Shown: positions 27,195 to 35,237, numbered from the stretch's first letter. The stretch is 35,533 nt of DNA from an uncultured Bacteroidales bacterium (GCA_900547755.1 URIC01000018.1:1-35533), one strand, 5' to 3'. Notes: a model not told the origin generated them from the sequence alone. Made by a program: numbers and translations.

Positions 27195-27230
27195 TGACGC
27201 GAGGTCTGCCAAACGGCAGGCCTCGCGTCA
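27195..27230. terminator. Hairpin between the BI-1 gene and the amidase gene
   Basis: A 16-bp stem (27195-27210 with 27215-27230, one G-T pair) and 4-nt loop lying between two convergent genes. There is no strong T run, but the stem is very stable and probably ends transcription from both sides. Confidence 0.7.
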
Positions 27231-27244
27231 ATTATGGTGTCGGC

Positions 27245-27640
27245 TTAGTTGTATTCGCTACGGGCGTTGAAGCAGGGACAGGCCTTGTTGGCAAACTCGC
27301 GGTGGCCGTGGACGGTGGCGCCGGGGTAGCGCTTTTTCAGCTCGGAGATTAGCCTTTTCAAGGCCTCCTTTTGGGCCGGGGTCCGCGTGTCTGCCGGCTT
27401 GCCGTTGAGGAGCCCTCCTATATAGCATACGCCGATGGAGATGGCGTTCTGCCCCAGGCAATGCGCCCCTATATGGTTCTCGGGCCTGCCCGGTTCCACA
27501 GTGCCGTCAAGGCGTACCACCCAGTGGTAGCCTATGCGGCGGAAGCCGCGTGCCTTGTGCCAGCGGTCTATGTCCGCCGCCTTGAAATCTTTGCCCGCTT
27601 CGGTGGCGGAGCAATGTACGATAATCTTTTTTACTCTCAT
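27245..27640 (-). CDS. N-acetylmuramoyl-L-alanine amidase, T7-lysozyme type
   Basis: Amidase_2/PGRP-fold enzyme of about 131 residues that cuts the bond between muramic acid and L-Ala in peptidoglycan. The start MRVKKIIVHCSAT is chosen over an ATG two codons upstream (27646) by family style. Zinc ligands fit the T7 pattern: His in IIVHCSA, His in HGHREF and Cys in KACPCF; the GYHWVV segment also matches. There is no signal peptide, which fits a phage endolysin that needs a holin, or an effector exported by other means. It is the last gene of a four-gene unit with a holin-like protein. Confidence 0.88.
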   Translation of the reverse strand: MRVKKIIVHCSATEAGKDFKAADIDRWHKARGFRRIGYHWVVRLDGTVEPGRPENHIGAHCLGQNAISIGVCYIGGLLNGKPADTRTPAQKEALKRLISELKKRYPGATVHGHREFANKACPCFNARSEYN

Positions 27641-27665
27641 ACACATATAGATTTAAATTACAGAT

Positions 27666-27854
27666 TCATTTATTGCGGTAGCGGTATTCGATGCCGAGCA
27701 GGGCGCCGGCAAAGGTCATCACTTCGCCGTAAGCCACTAAAACGGAGGGTGGAATCTCTCCTGTGGGCGGCACCGAGAAGCCTGCCACCAACAGCAGGCT
27801 GCCAAGGGTCACCAGCCATGTCGCCAACTTGTTCTGCGGGTTTTTCTTCTTCAT
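27666..27854 (-). CDS. Small two-helix membrane protein, holin-like
   Basis: The start at 27854 (MKKKNPQNKLATWLV) gives 62 residues; an upstream ATG at 27905 would overlap the preceding gene by a few bases. A basic N-terminus is followed by two hydrophobic segments (TWLVTLGSLLLVAGFSV and a second around VLVAYGEVMTFAGALLGI) and a charged end (YRYRNK). Size, two helices, charge pattern and its place next to an amidase gene suggest a holin or spanin-like partner. No family was recognised. Confidence 0.55.
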   Translation of the reverse strand: MKKKNPQNKLATWLVTLGSLLLVAGFSVPPTGEIPPSVLVAYGEVMTFAGALLGIEYRYRNK

Positions 27855-27901
27855 AATCGGGTGTTTTCTGTTTGTGTAGCTCATCGTTTGGTCATCGGAA
27901 G

Positions 27902-28396
27902 TCAATTGTCTAAAATGGCGAGCGTGCAGACCAAGTCGTTTACGGCCTCCTCGACCTCCTCGTCGTAGCAGTCGCGCAGAGCCTTGAGGACCGGGCGGCC
28001 CATATTCGCGCTCACTTCAAGTTTGTGCGCTCTCAGAGCGTGGTGTATGGCTGTCAGCACCTGTTCGGCCACCAACCGGGCGTAGTTGTCCGGAAATGCC
28101 TTTGCCGGCAACGACATCTCGATGCGGTCTTCGTATACCTGCATTGTCGCTCCCCGGGCACTCAGCTTCTTGTACAGCTTGCGCGTCGTCACCGCCAGAT
28201 TGAATCTGGTGAAAGTGAGGTCCAGCTCATCGTCCCAGCTCACCTCGTCGGCCGTGCGGTCCGGATCAGGATTTAGGTTGTGGTTCAGTTCCGCCACAAA
28301 TGTGTGCAGAGCTTCGGTACACTCGTTGTAGGAGAGGGTTATGTTCACGAATCGCTCCCCTGCGGCAATCACGCCGCCGCTTATTATTCTGTCCAT
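27902..28396 (-). CDS. Unrecognised protein in a phage-like operon, 164 aa
   Basis: An acidic, mostly helical soluble protein of 164 residues with no signal peptide or membrane segment. The middle (about 58-95, LDLTFTRFNLAVTTRKLYKKLSA... VYEDRIEMSLPAKAF) mixes strands and helices. The C-terminal part (DNYARLVAEQVLTAIHHALRAHKLE, then RDCYDEEVEEAVNDLVCTLAIL) is helical. It sits between a small Cys-containing gene and the holin-like gene, all on the minus strand with short gaps, so it is likely one transcript. In phages this place is often held by head-completion or tail accessory proteins. I do not recognise the family. Confidence 0.6.
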   Translation of the reverse strand: MDRIISGGVIAAGERFVNITLSYNECTEALHTFVAELNHNLNPDPDRTADEVSWDDELDLTFTRFNLAVTTRKLYKKLSARGATMQVYEDRIEMSLPAKAFPDNYARLVAEQVLTAIHHALRAHKLEVSANMGRPVLKALRDCYDEEVEEAVNDLVCTLAILDN

Positions 28397-28409
28397 ATTT
28401 GTTTGTGAG

Positions 28410-28679
28410 TTAAATAGCTATCCATCGGTTGTATGCGTCCTTCACGGTCTTTGCGGGATGCTCGCCGTCTGCCTTGAAGGTGGAAGTGATGTATACCTTG
28501 TCGCGACAACCGGACTTTACGGCCGTGGGCGGCACGAGCGCTATCACGGTCCTGTCGGCGGGAGGCATGGCGCACCAGGTGCGGAAGAGTACGTAACGCA
28601 GACAGTTCTTGCAGGCACGTTGCCTGCCGCCGGGGCAATGATTGATTGCGGAATTGTATTTTGAAGGAGACAGACGCAT
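28410..28679 (-). CDS. Unrecognised small cysteine-containing protein, 89 aa
   Basis: First gene of the amidase unit, 13 bp before the next gene and behind a clear promoter. It is a basic protein with five cysteines: C15, C23 and C26 (HCPGGRQRACKNC), then C36 and C58. A CxxC pair plus further Cys could bind a metal. The C-terminal half is predicted as beta strands followed by a helix (KVYITSTFKADGEH...TVKDAYNRW). No signal peptide. Not recognised; its place suggests a phage-derived gene. Confidence 0.55.
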   Translation of the reverse strand: MRLSPSKYNSAINHCPGGRQRACKNCLRYVLFRTWCAMPPADRTVIALVPPTAVKSGCRDKVYITSTFKADGEHPAKTVKDAYNRWIAI

Positions 28680-28710
28680 AATTCAATTTTTGTATTTGAT
28701 TCCAGTACCG

Positions 28711-28742
28711 CAAAATTAAGTATATACTTTATCAACTCCAAA
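28711..28742 (-). promoter_or_regulatory. Promoter of the amidase/holin-like unit
   Basis: On the minus strand, TTTG (28742-28739), 20-bp spacer, TAATTTTG (28718-28711), about 32 bp before the ATG at 28679. The match to the host promoter pattern means the unit can be transcribed by the host sigma factor. Confidence 0.65.
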
Positions 28743-28811
28743 CAAAATATTCTTAAATCCTTGAAATATTTGAGATAATTTACTGATAAACAGAGTAAAT
28801 ACACACTAATG

Positions 28812-28823
28812 ATATTTAAATAT
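28812..28823. repeat. 12-bp AT palindrome in the divergent intergenic region
   Basis: ATATTTAAATAT lies in an AT-rich 299-bp gap (28680-28978) that otherwise holds only the two divergent promoters. It could be an operator, but AT-rich DNA makes such palindromes common by chance. Confidence 0.2.
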
Positions 28824-28898
28824 TAACACAAATTAACTAAATAAAATACTTGAAACGGGTTCTTCTCGCGTCGCTATACGTCCCGGCATGTCGCCGCG

Positions 28899-28930
28899 TT
28901 TGCTCGTTTTGTGAATTTTTGCTAATTTTG
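28899..28930 (+). promoter_or_regulatory. Promoter of the porin-like/gate transporter unit
   Basis: TTTG (28899-28902), 20-bp spacer, TAATTTTG (28923-28930), about 48 bp before the GTG start. Confidence 0.65.
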
Positions 28931-28978
28931 CGCCGTATATTTCAATACATCTAATTCACCTAATACCATATAACCTAA

Positions 28979-30025
28979 GTGAAACAAATTCTTCTGAGTG
29001 GCATGGCTCTGATGGCCGCCATGCTCCCGGCATCCGCTGTAGAGACTCCCGAATCCGCCTTTGACCATCGCACCACTGATTTACTTGACATCACGGTCCG
29101 CGCCCGTGTGGACTGGCAGAACGAATGGCAAGACTCCGAGACCGTCGACGACAATTCCGGTTTCGAAGGCAAGTATCTGCTCATGAGGCTGGACGGACGT
29201 ATTGTCGACGGTCTCACTTACTCATGGCGCCAGCGATTCAACAAGGCGGCCTTCGACGGCAACTTTTTCGATGCCACAGACTGGGTATATATAAACTATG
29301 ACAACGGTCTCTTCTCCTTCCGTGCCGGTAAGGATGCCGTGGCAATCGGAGGCTGGGAATATGACCGCAATCCTGTGGACCTGTACAGCACGAGCGTGTT
29401 CTGGAACAATGTGGCCTGCTGGCAGATGGGCGCGAGCGCGGGAGTGCATATCACTCCCAAGGACCATCTCCGCTTCCAGGTTAGCCAGAGTATGTTCCAC
29501 ACTTCCGAGAACCGCAATATGTATGGCTACTCCCTGATGTGGTCCGGACAGCACGGAATATGGCAGGCCCTCTGGAGTCTGAACACTACCGAATACACTC
29601 CCGGCAGGTATATAAACTATATCTCTCTGGGCAACCGTTTTGATTACGGCCCGGTGGCTCTCGAGTTCGACTTTATGAACCGCGCGGCCTCGCACCAGGC
29701 GTTTTTCTTCAAGGACTGCTCGGTGGTGGCCGATCTGAGCTGGCGCATAAATCCGGCCTGGAAGATACATGGCAAATACACATACGATGTCAATAAGAGC
29801 GGCACCGGGGCAGACCGCTTCGTACACGACGGAACAGAGCTTAATATGGCCGGTGCGGGAGTGGAGTTCTACCCCCTGCGCAAGAAACGCACCTCTCTGC
29901 GCCTGCATGCAAACTGTTACACCTCCTGGGGACATAACGCCAACCCCGCCGACGTGATGCAAGCCAAGACCACGATGCTGGACTGTGGTGTGACCTGGGA
30001 TATGGACCTTCTTAAACTCAAGTAA
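28979..30025 (+). CDS. Outer-membrane porin-like barrel protein, 348 aa
   Basis: Starts with GTG, giving MKQILLSGMALMAAMLPASA, a signal peptide cleaved before VETPES. The rest alternates polar and aromatic residues in strand-length units (YLLMRLDGRIVDGLTYSWRQRF; WVYINYDNGLFSFRAGKDA; YINYISLGNRFDYGPVALEFDFM). RAGKD and the paired-strand pattern resemble phosphate-selective porin O/P-like proteins of Bacteroidetes. It ends 2 bp before the start of an inner-membrane transporter gene, so the two are almost certainly co-translated and may move the same substrate through the two membranes. No plug domain is present, so it is not a TonB-dependent receptor. Confidence 0.7.
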   Translation: MKQILLSGMALMAAMLPASAVETPESAFDHRTTDLLDITVRARVDWQNEWQDSETVDDNSGFEGKYLLMRLDGRIVDGLTYSWRQRFNKAAFDGNFFDATDWVYINYDNGLFSFRAGKDAVAIGGWEYDRNPVDLYSTSVFWNNVACWQMGASAGVHITPKDHLRFQVSQSMFHTSENRNMYGYSLMWSGQHGIWQALWSLNTTEYTPGRYINYISLGNRFDYGPVALEFDFMNRAASHQAFFFKDCSVVADLSWRINPAWKIHGKYTYDVNKSGTGADRFVHDGTELNMAGAGVEFYPLRKKRTSLRLHANCYTSWGHNANPADVMQAKTTMLDCGVTWDMDLLKLK

Positions 30026-30027
30026 TC

Positions 30028-31221
30028 ATGGAGGCCAATAACAACGTGAAACAGGATAGCGCCGCGCCGCACAGACATCGCCGTTTCGGAGCCGCCTCAG
30101 GCTGCCTGTGTCTGCTTATAGTACTTGGCATTTTCTGGCTCATAGGCCAGAAAATGGGTGTGGCCAATATGCTGAACACAATCATGCACACGGGCCACGA
30201 CCTGCTGCTCAACACCGTATTCTATCTCATGGCCATCTGCGTCATAACCGGTGCCATAGGGCGCCTGTTCGTGGAGTTCGGTGTCGTATCTCTGGTGGAG
30301 AAGCTGCTTAAACCGCTGATGAAGCCCCTGTTCAACCTTCCCGGTGTCGCATCGCTCGGTGCGGTCATGACCTTCCTGAGCGACAATCCCGCCATCATCT
30401 CCCTCTCGCAGGACAAACGCTTCTGCTCCTACTTCAAAAAATTCCAGTACATCTCGCTCACCAACTTCGGCACAGCTTTCGGCATGGGCCTCCTTGTGAT
30501 GGTGTTCATGGTCGGACAGGGCTATTTTGTAGCACCGGTGGTAGGTTTTGTGGGTGCCTTTGTGGGATGTATAGTCTCCACTCGCCTTATGCAGCGTTTT
30601 GTGCTCAAGGCATATCCGCACTATGCGCAGGAGGATGCCGTGGCTCTGAAAAAGGACTCTGCCGAGGATAAAGCGGAGGTGAAGGAGAAATCCACCTTCA
30701 TCCGTGTGCTAAACTCTCTGCTGGACGGCGGTAAGACCGGTGTGGATGTGGGTATAGCCATCATTCCCGGGGTCGTGATAATTTCTACCCTGGTGATGAT
30801 TCTCACCTTCGGACCGAGCGCCGACGGCACATATACCGGCGCTAAGTACGAGGGCATAGAGCTTCTGCCCGCTGTCTTTGGCAAAATCGGCTTCGTGTTC
30901 GAATGGCTCTTCGGCTTCACCGACGCGCACCTTGTGGCTTTCCCCATCACTGCCTTGGGCGCTGTGGGAGCGGCCCTCGGCCTGGTTCCCTCATTTATCG
31001 ACAGCGGCTGGATAGACGGCAACGCCATAGCCGTGTTCACCGCTATCGGCATGTGCTGGAGCGGGTACCTCAGCACACACACCGCCATGTTGGACTCCAT
31101 GGGTTTCCGCGAATTGACACCTAAAGCGATTCTGGCGCATACCATAGGCGGCCTTGTGGCGGCAGTGGTGGCGCACCTGATTTTCTGGGGACTGACAGCA
31201 CTGTTCGGCACTTTGGCATGA
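30028..31221 (+). CDS. Inner-membrane gate-domain transporter (CD0519/CD1768-like, nucleoside-recognition fold)
   Basis: A 397-residue protein with about ten hydrophobic segments. Two halves resemble Gate/nucleoside-recognition domains: one around 65-180 (VFYLMAICVITGAIGRLFVEFG, LSDNPAIISLSQDKRFCSYFKKFQYISLTNFG) and one around 240-395 (GVDVGIAIIPGVVIISTLVMIL, AFPITALGAVGAALGLVPSFID). A charged cytoplasmic loop joins them (about 203-230, KKDSAEDKAEVKEKS). It recalls the family annotated as CD0519/CD1768 membrane proteins, whose substrate is unknown. The stop is followed by a strong terminator. The upstream porin-like gene suggests a small-molecule transport pair. Confidence 0.75.
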   Translation: MEANNNVKQDSAAPHRHRRFGAASGCLCLLIVLGIFWLIGQKMGVANMLNTIMHTGHDLLLNTVFYLMAICVITGAIGRLFVEFGVVSLVEKLLKPLMKPLFNLPGVASLGAVMTFLSDNPAIISLSQDKRFCSYFKKFQYISLTNFGTAFGMGLLVMVFMVGQGYFVAPVVGFVGAFVGCIVSTRLMQRFVLKAYPHYAQEDAVALKKDSAEDKAEVKEKSTFIRVLNSLLDGGKTGVDVGIAIIPGVVIISTLVMILTFGPSADGTYTGAKYEGIELLPAVFGKIGFVFEWLFGFTDAHLVAFPITALGAVGAALGLVPSFIDSGWIDGNAIAVFTAIGMCWSGYLSTHTAMLDSMGFRELTPKAILAHTIGGLVAAVVAHLIFWGLTALFGTLA

Positions 31222-31238
31222 ACTGAACATAACTGAAT

Positions 31239-31272
31239 AACAAGAGGCTGTTTCGGCGGCCTCTTGTTTTTT
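31239..31272 (+). terminator. Rho-independent terminator after the transporter gene
   Basis: A 10-bp stem (AACAAGAGGC, 31239-31248, with 31259-31268) and 10-nt loop, followed by a T run to 31272. Confidence 0.85.
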
Positions 31273-31305
31273 GGGCATATATCGGACCTTTGAATTGTAA
31301 ATTTT

Positions 31306-31409
31306 ATACGTTGAAGTTTGCTCCTTGATGTTTTTATTCGTATATTTGCGCTTTATAAGCAGCCTGGGAATATAATTCTTTGAATCAATAACATAAAACT
31401 TCGACGTAT
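31306..31409. repeat. Inverted repeat flanking the promoter of the secreted protein
   Basis: Left arm ATACGTTGAAGTTT (31306-31319) and right arm AAACTTCGACGTAT (31396-31409) match at 13 of 14 positions when inverted. They enclose 76 bp with the -7 box; the left arm touches the -33 element and the right arm ends inside the ATG start codon. Inverting the segment would turn the promoter away from the gene but keep the start codon. Confidence 0.45.
31317..31348 (+). promoter_or_regulatory. Promoter of the large secreted protein
   Basis: TTTG (31317-31320), 20-bp spacer, TATATTTG (31341-31348), giving a leader of about 55 bases before the ATG at 31408. Confidence 0.65.
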
Positions 31410-34400
31410 GCTGAAAAAACTTACTTTGCTTGCCAGGGGACTATGCTTAGGCATGGCATTGGCCGCCACGGCGTTTGCGCCGTGGCAGTCTGCGCGCGCA
31501 GACCGTTTATTGGATGAAAATTTCGAGTATCCGACCGGAAACCTTTACCAGCAGGGAGGTTGGCTCCGATATGGAACCAACACTGCGGCCCCGATTCAGG
31601 TGGCCGAGGGCAACTTGACCTACGAGGGCTATATGGATGAGGCTCTCGGCAGCAAGGTGTCCATGGTCAATACAAGCTCGGGCGAAGACTTGTGGAAAGC
31701 CTTCAATGAAGATGTCAAGGTGGCTGAGGGCACTGTATATGCCGCTTTCTTGCTTGATGTCGCGGCCCCCAATGTCAAGGCGACTGAGCCTATTTACTTT
31801 TTCAGCTTATTTGCACAGACGAAAAACGGCATGGGTGATGGCAAATCATCTACCGAAGTAGGCAAAGTGTGGTTGGGAGCCGGTGCGGATGACAGCCACT
31901 ACAAGTTAGGTCTCACCCGTGGAGCCGGTAAGGCTGATATTACCTACATTGAACAAGAGTTCGATATATCCACAACCTATTTATTGGTTGTTTCCTACGA
32001 GATAGTGGATGGCAATACCAATGATGTCGTCTCCTTATGGGTAAATCCTGTTACAGGAGGCAGTACAGCTCCCGCTCCTCTTGTGATAAATGAGAAAGGC
32101 AGCGATGCCTCAATGAATTATGGAGGTCTTATGGGCGTGGAATTGCGTCAGGGCGCCACATCTTCGAATCCGGCTCCGGACTTATGTGTAGACGCTTTGC
32201 GTGTAGCGCGGAGCTGGGCCGACCTCTTCCCCGAGAAGGCGGTGGTCACACCCGAGATTCTGCTCAGCGCACCGTCGGCACGCATGGCTCCCGCATACGG
32301 CGGCACTCCCCTTACCGCGACTGTGTTCGTGGGGGGTAAGAACCTTACCGGCGACATCACAATCAGCTGTCCCGAGGGTGTAGCCTGCTCCAAGAGCGTC
32401 ATCTCCGCAGAGGAGGCTATGGCCGAGGACCCCGTGGAACTGGTATTCTCGCTGACCGCTCCCGAGACTGCCGGCGAGTACACCTACACTGTCACCCTGG
32501 ATAGCGAGGACGCCACACAGGCCTCCTTCGAGATTGTCGGCGAAGTGGTGGAGACTGTGGCTGTGCCAAACTCCGTAAAGTTCATGCAGGAATTCGAGAA
32601 CGGCTCATACGATGGCATCACATACCGCTACACAGGCAAGGCTGTCGTTACGGCCATTGACCGCTCGGTGGACACATACGGCTCTGTCCAGTACAGTATC
32701 TACGCGCAAGACATGACCGGCGGCATTATGCTCAACACTTCCTGGATGGGCATAGAGGAAATTTCCCTCAAACCCGGCGATGAAATCACCGGTATCCCGT
32801 TCATGATTGAAGGTTATCTGGGCGCTCCGCAGATGATGGCGCTCCCCATGGACATGGACATGAATTTCTATACTCTGACCGCCGAGGGCAAGTCCAAGAC
32901 TCCGGCGGAGATAAAGATTGCCGATGTCACCTCCGTCACGGCCATGGAATACATCTACCGTCTGCTCAAAGTGAACGGCGTGAGATTCGTGAAGCCCGAG
33001 GGCCAGTTTGCTGCCGGTTCCTTCTACGACATCACCGACGGCGAGAAGACTGCCAAAATCAAGATAGCCAACGGCTCGGACCTTATAGGCACGGATATTC
33101 CCTCCGGCACATTCTCCATAACCGGTGTGGACATCAATGCCACCGGCCTGACGCTGCTCGTCACTTCCGCCTCTTCCCTGGAGGCAGGCGTACCCTCGGT
33201 GGCCATCACTCCCGAGAAGCTGTTCGACTTCACTGCCAATGCCGCTCCCATAGGCGAGCGCACAGCCATCGCCAAGTACACCGTGGCGGCTGAGAATCTT
33301 CCCTCCGCAGTGCCGGTGAAGTTCAATGGCGAGAACGCCGACCTCTTTGTGGCCGAACCCGCCGAGCTCCCTGCAGGCAGCGCCACCACCGAGGTCACTG
33401 TTTACTTCGTTCCCGAATATCCCGGTATCTACAAGGGCGGTGTCTTCTTTGATTTCGATGCCATCAATCCCGAACTCAACTACACCGCCACATATTCTTC
33501 ATGCAAGGCTTATGACCCGCAGAATATGCCGTCTGTCACTATTGAACCCGCCACCATAAAGCTGGAGTGCAAGGCCGGCGAGACCATAACCGGCACTGCC
33601 GTACTCAACGCCTCCGGAGCTTTCGACTACATCACGGCCACACGCGGTGGCGAGGGTGCCAACGGCGGCATCACCATCGACAATACTTACCTGCTCCCCA
33701 ACGCCAAGGACGTGACGCTAACTGTGACTTTCGCACCCAAAGAGGCAGGCGAGTATACCGAGACATGGACATACACCACTACTCTGTGCGAGACTCCCGC
33801 TGTACTCACCGTCAAGGCCGTTTGTCTGGAGGATTTGCCCGAGGAACCCACCGAGGGTGACACCGAGCTGAAAGCTGACTTCACCAACCCCTTGACTTAC
33901 TACGCCCAGGACTTCACGGGCCAGGAGAGCAACAAGCCCCTGAACCTGACAGACTGGACTAACGTGGCCCTGGAAGGCACACGCGCATGGTGGGGATATG
34001 CCGGCGAGGCCGATGGTGAGCAGTTCACCGCCGCCAAGGTGACAGCCTACGATTCCAACTATAAGCCAGGCGATAGCTCCGACTGCACGATGGAGCTTGT
34101 TTCCCCGGCTCTCGACTTCAAGAACGCCACCTCCAAGAAGCTGAAATTCCGCCTCATGGGTATGTATCTGAACGAGAACAGCGGTGACGAACTGACCGTG
34201 AACATCGGTTTCATGAAAGAAGGTCCCGACGGTCCGGAAATGAATTTCTACGAACTCAGCGGCTTTGACATACCCGCTATTGCGGATGAGGCCGGCAAGT
34301 GGTTCGAGTATGACGTGGACATGAGTGTTGTCCCCGATATGCCTGACTCATTTGTAATCGCCTTTGAGTTTAACGGCAAGCGCGGCGTGGACAACACCAC

Positions 34401-34611
34401 TACCTACTACATCACCGACTTCGTGTGGGGTGAGAAGAGCGGCAGCCTGAACGGCATCGCGGCCGAGGGCCTTCAGCCTGACGCGGATGGCGTTTACAGA
34501 GTATACAACCTGCAGGGTATCTGTGTGCTTGCCACCCGCGAGGCGGCGGAGACATACAACCTGCCCGCCGGTATGTATATCTGTGCCGGACGCAAGTTCA
34601 TTCTCAAGTAA
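31408..34611 (+). CDS. Large secreted multidomain surface protein, 1067 aa
   Basis: The signal peptide is at 1-31 (LLARGLCLGMALAATAFAPWQSARA). The order of domains is: a jelly-roll-like region at about 33-270 (DENFEYPTGNLYQQGGWLRY); an Ig-like domain at about 280-385; an OB-fold-like domain at about 390-600 (YTGKAVVTAIDRS...YSIYAQDMTGGIML); two further Ig-like units at about 595-810; a choice-of-anchor-J-like jelly roll at about 825-1015 (YYAQDFTGQE... LKFRLMGMYLNE); and a tail at about 1032-1067 (YRVYNLQGICVL ... LPAGMYICAGRKFILK) resembling Bacteroidetes C-terminal sorting sequences. No enzyme motif was seen, so binding or adhesion is more likely than catalysis. The protein is acidic and rich in Thr, Ala and Gly. 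Domain limits are estimates by eye. Confidence 0.75.
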   Translation: MLKKLTLLARGLCLGMALAATAFAPWQSARADRLLDENFEYPTGNLYQQGGWLRYGTNTAAPIQVAEGNLTYEGYMDEALGSKVSMVNTSSGEDLWKAFNEDVKVAEGTVYAAFLLDVAAPNVKATEPIYFFSLFAQTKNGMGDGKSSTEVGKVWLGAGADDSHYKLGLTRGAGKADITYIEQEFDISTTYLLVVSYEIVDGNTNDVVSLWVNPVTGGSTAPAPLVINEKGSDASMNYGGLMGVELRQGATSSNPAPDLCVDALRVARSWADLFPEKAVVTPEILLSAPSARMAPAYGGTPLTATVFVGGKNLTGDITISCPEGVACSKSVISAEEAMAEDPVELVFSLTAPETAGEYTYTVTLDSEDATQASFEIVGEVVETVAVPNSVKFMQEFENGSYDGITYRYTGKAVVTAIDRSVDTYGSVQYSIYAQDMTGGIMLNTSWMGIEEISLKPGDEITGIPFMIEGYLGAPQMMALPMDMDMNFYTLTAEGKSKTPAEIKIADVTSVTAMEYIYRLLKVNGVRFVKPEGQFAAGSFYDITDGEKTAKIKIANGSDLIGTDIPSGTFSITGVDINATGLTLLVTSASSLEAGVPSVAITPEKLFDFTANAAPIGERTAIAKYTVAAENLPSAVPVKFNGENADLFVAEPAELPAGSATTEVTVYFVPEYPGIYKGGVFFDFDAINPELNYTATYSSCKAYDPQNMPSVTIEPATIKLECKAGETITGTAVLNASGAFDYITATRGGEGANGGITIDNTYLLPNAKDVTLTVTFAPKEAGEYTETWTYTTTLCETPAVLTVKAVCLEDLPEEPTEGDTELKADFTNPLTYYAQDFTGQESNKPLNLTDWTNVALEGTRAWWGYAGEADGEQFTAAKVTAYDSNYKPGDSSDCTMELVSPALDFKNATSKKLKFRLMGMYLNENSGDELTVNIGFMKEGPDGPEMNFYELSGFDIPAIADEAGKWFEYDVDMSVVPDMPDSFVIAFEFNGKRGVDNTTTYYITDFVWGEKSGSLNGIAAEGLQPDADGVYRVYNLQGICVLATREAAETYNLPAGMYICAGRKFILK

Positions 34612-34620
34612 ACATATAGA

Positions 34621-34680
34621 CAGCCTCTAGATATGGAATAAGCACGTCGCAAGACGTGCTTATTCCATATCTAGAGGCTG
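34621..34680. terminator. Perfect 28-bp inverted repeat, bidirectional terminator-like
   Basis: Arms 34621-34648 and 34653-34680 are exact reverse complements around a GCAA loop (a GNRA tetraloop). It lies between the convergent secreted-protein and Lrp genes, 9 bp after one stop and 12 bp before the other. The stem is far longer than a terminator needs, and no T run follows on either strand. Confidence 0.8.
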
Positions 34681-34692
34681 AACTCAGAGCCG

Positions 34693-35199
34693 TTATTCGG
34701 GAATATCGGAGCGGTTCAGTATGTCGAAAGACTGCTTGGTCCGGTCCATGACGAAGTATGAGTCGATTGTGCCTATGGATTTGATGCGGCTCAGTACGTT
34801 GATTATGAAGTGCTTGTAATAGTGCATGTCCGGGGCGTGAATCTTAAGCAGATAGTCATATCGGCCGGATATGTTGTAACATTCCACCACTTCGGGGATG
34901 TCCTGGATGACCCGGTTGAAATCCTGGATGACGTCATGGTCCAGGACTCGGAGTTTTACCGAACAGAAGACAGTGAAGCCTCGGTTCACCTTTTCAGGGT
35001 TGAGTACTGTGACGTAGCGTTCAATGTAACCCAGACGTTCCAGGCGACGCCAGCGCTCGAAACAGGGTGTGGAAGACAGGCTGATTTTTGCGGAAAGGTC
35101 TTTGAGTGTGATGCGGGCGTCGGCCTGCAGCACCTCAAGGATTTTCATGTCTGTTTTGTCAGGACGATAATCAGCAGATTTTTCTGTACGGGTATTCAT
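34693..35199 (-). CDS. Lrp/AsnC family transcriptional regulator
   Basis: A 168-residue regulator. The N-terminal winged helix-turn-helix (about 14-75: KTDMKILEVLQADARITLKDLSAKISLSSTPCFERWRRLERLGYI) binds DNA. The C-terminal RAM domain (about 85-160: FTVFCSVKLRVLDHDVIQDF...VVECYNISGRYDYLLKIHAPD) senses amino acids and forms octamers in relatives. It has its own promoter and is divergent from a transcript leaving the window at the right edge, which may be its target. The effector cannot be told from the sequence. Confidence 0.93.
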   Translation of the reverse strand: MNTRTEKSADYRPDKTDMKILEVLQADARITLKDLSAKISLSSTPCFERWRRLERLGYIERYVTVLNPEKVNRGFTVFCSVKLRVLDHDVIQDFNRVIQDIPEVVECYNISGRYDYLLKIHAPDMHYYKHFIINVLSRIKSIGTIDSYFVMDRTKQSFDILNRSDIPE

Positions 35200-35237
35200 A
35201 TAAAGGTATGAAAGGAAAAAGTGTGCTTATGAGATTA

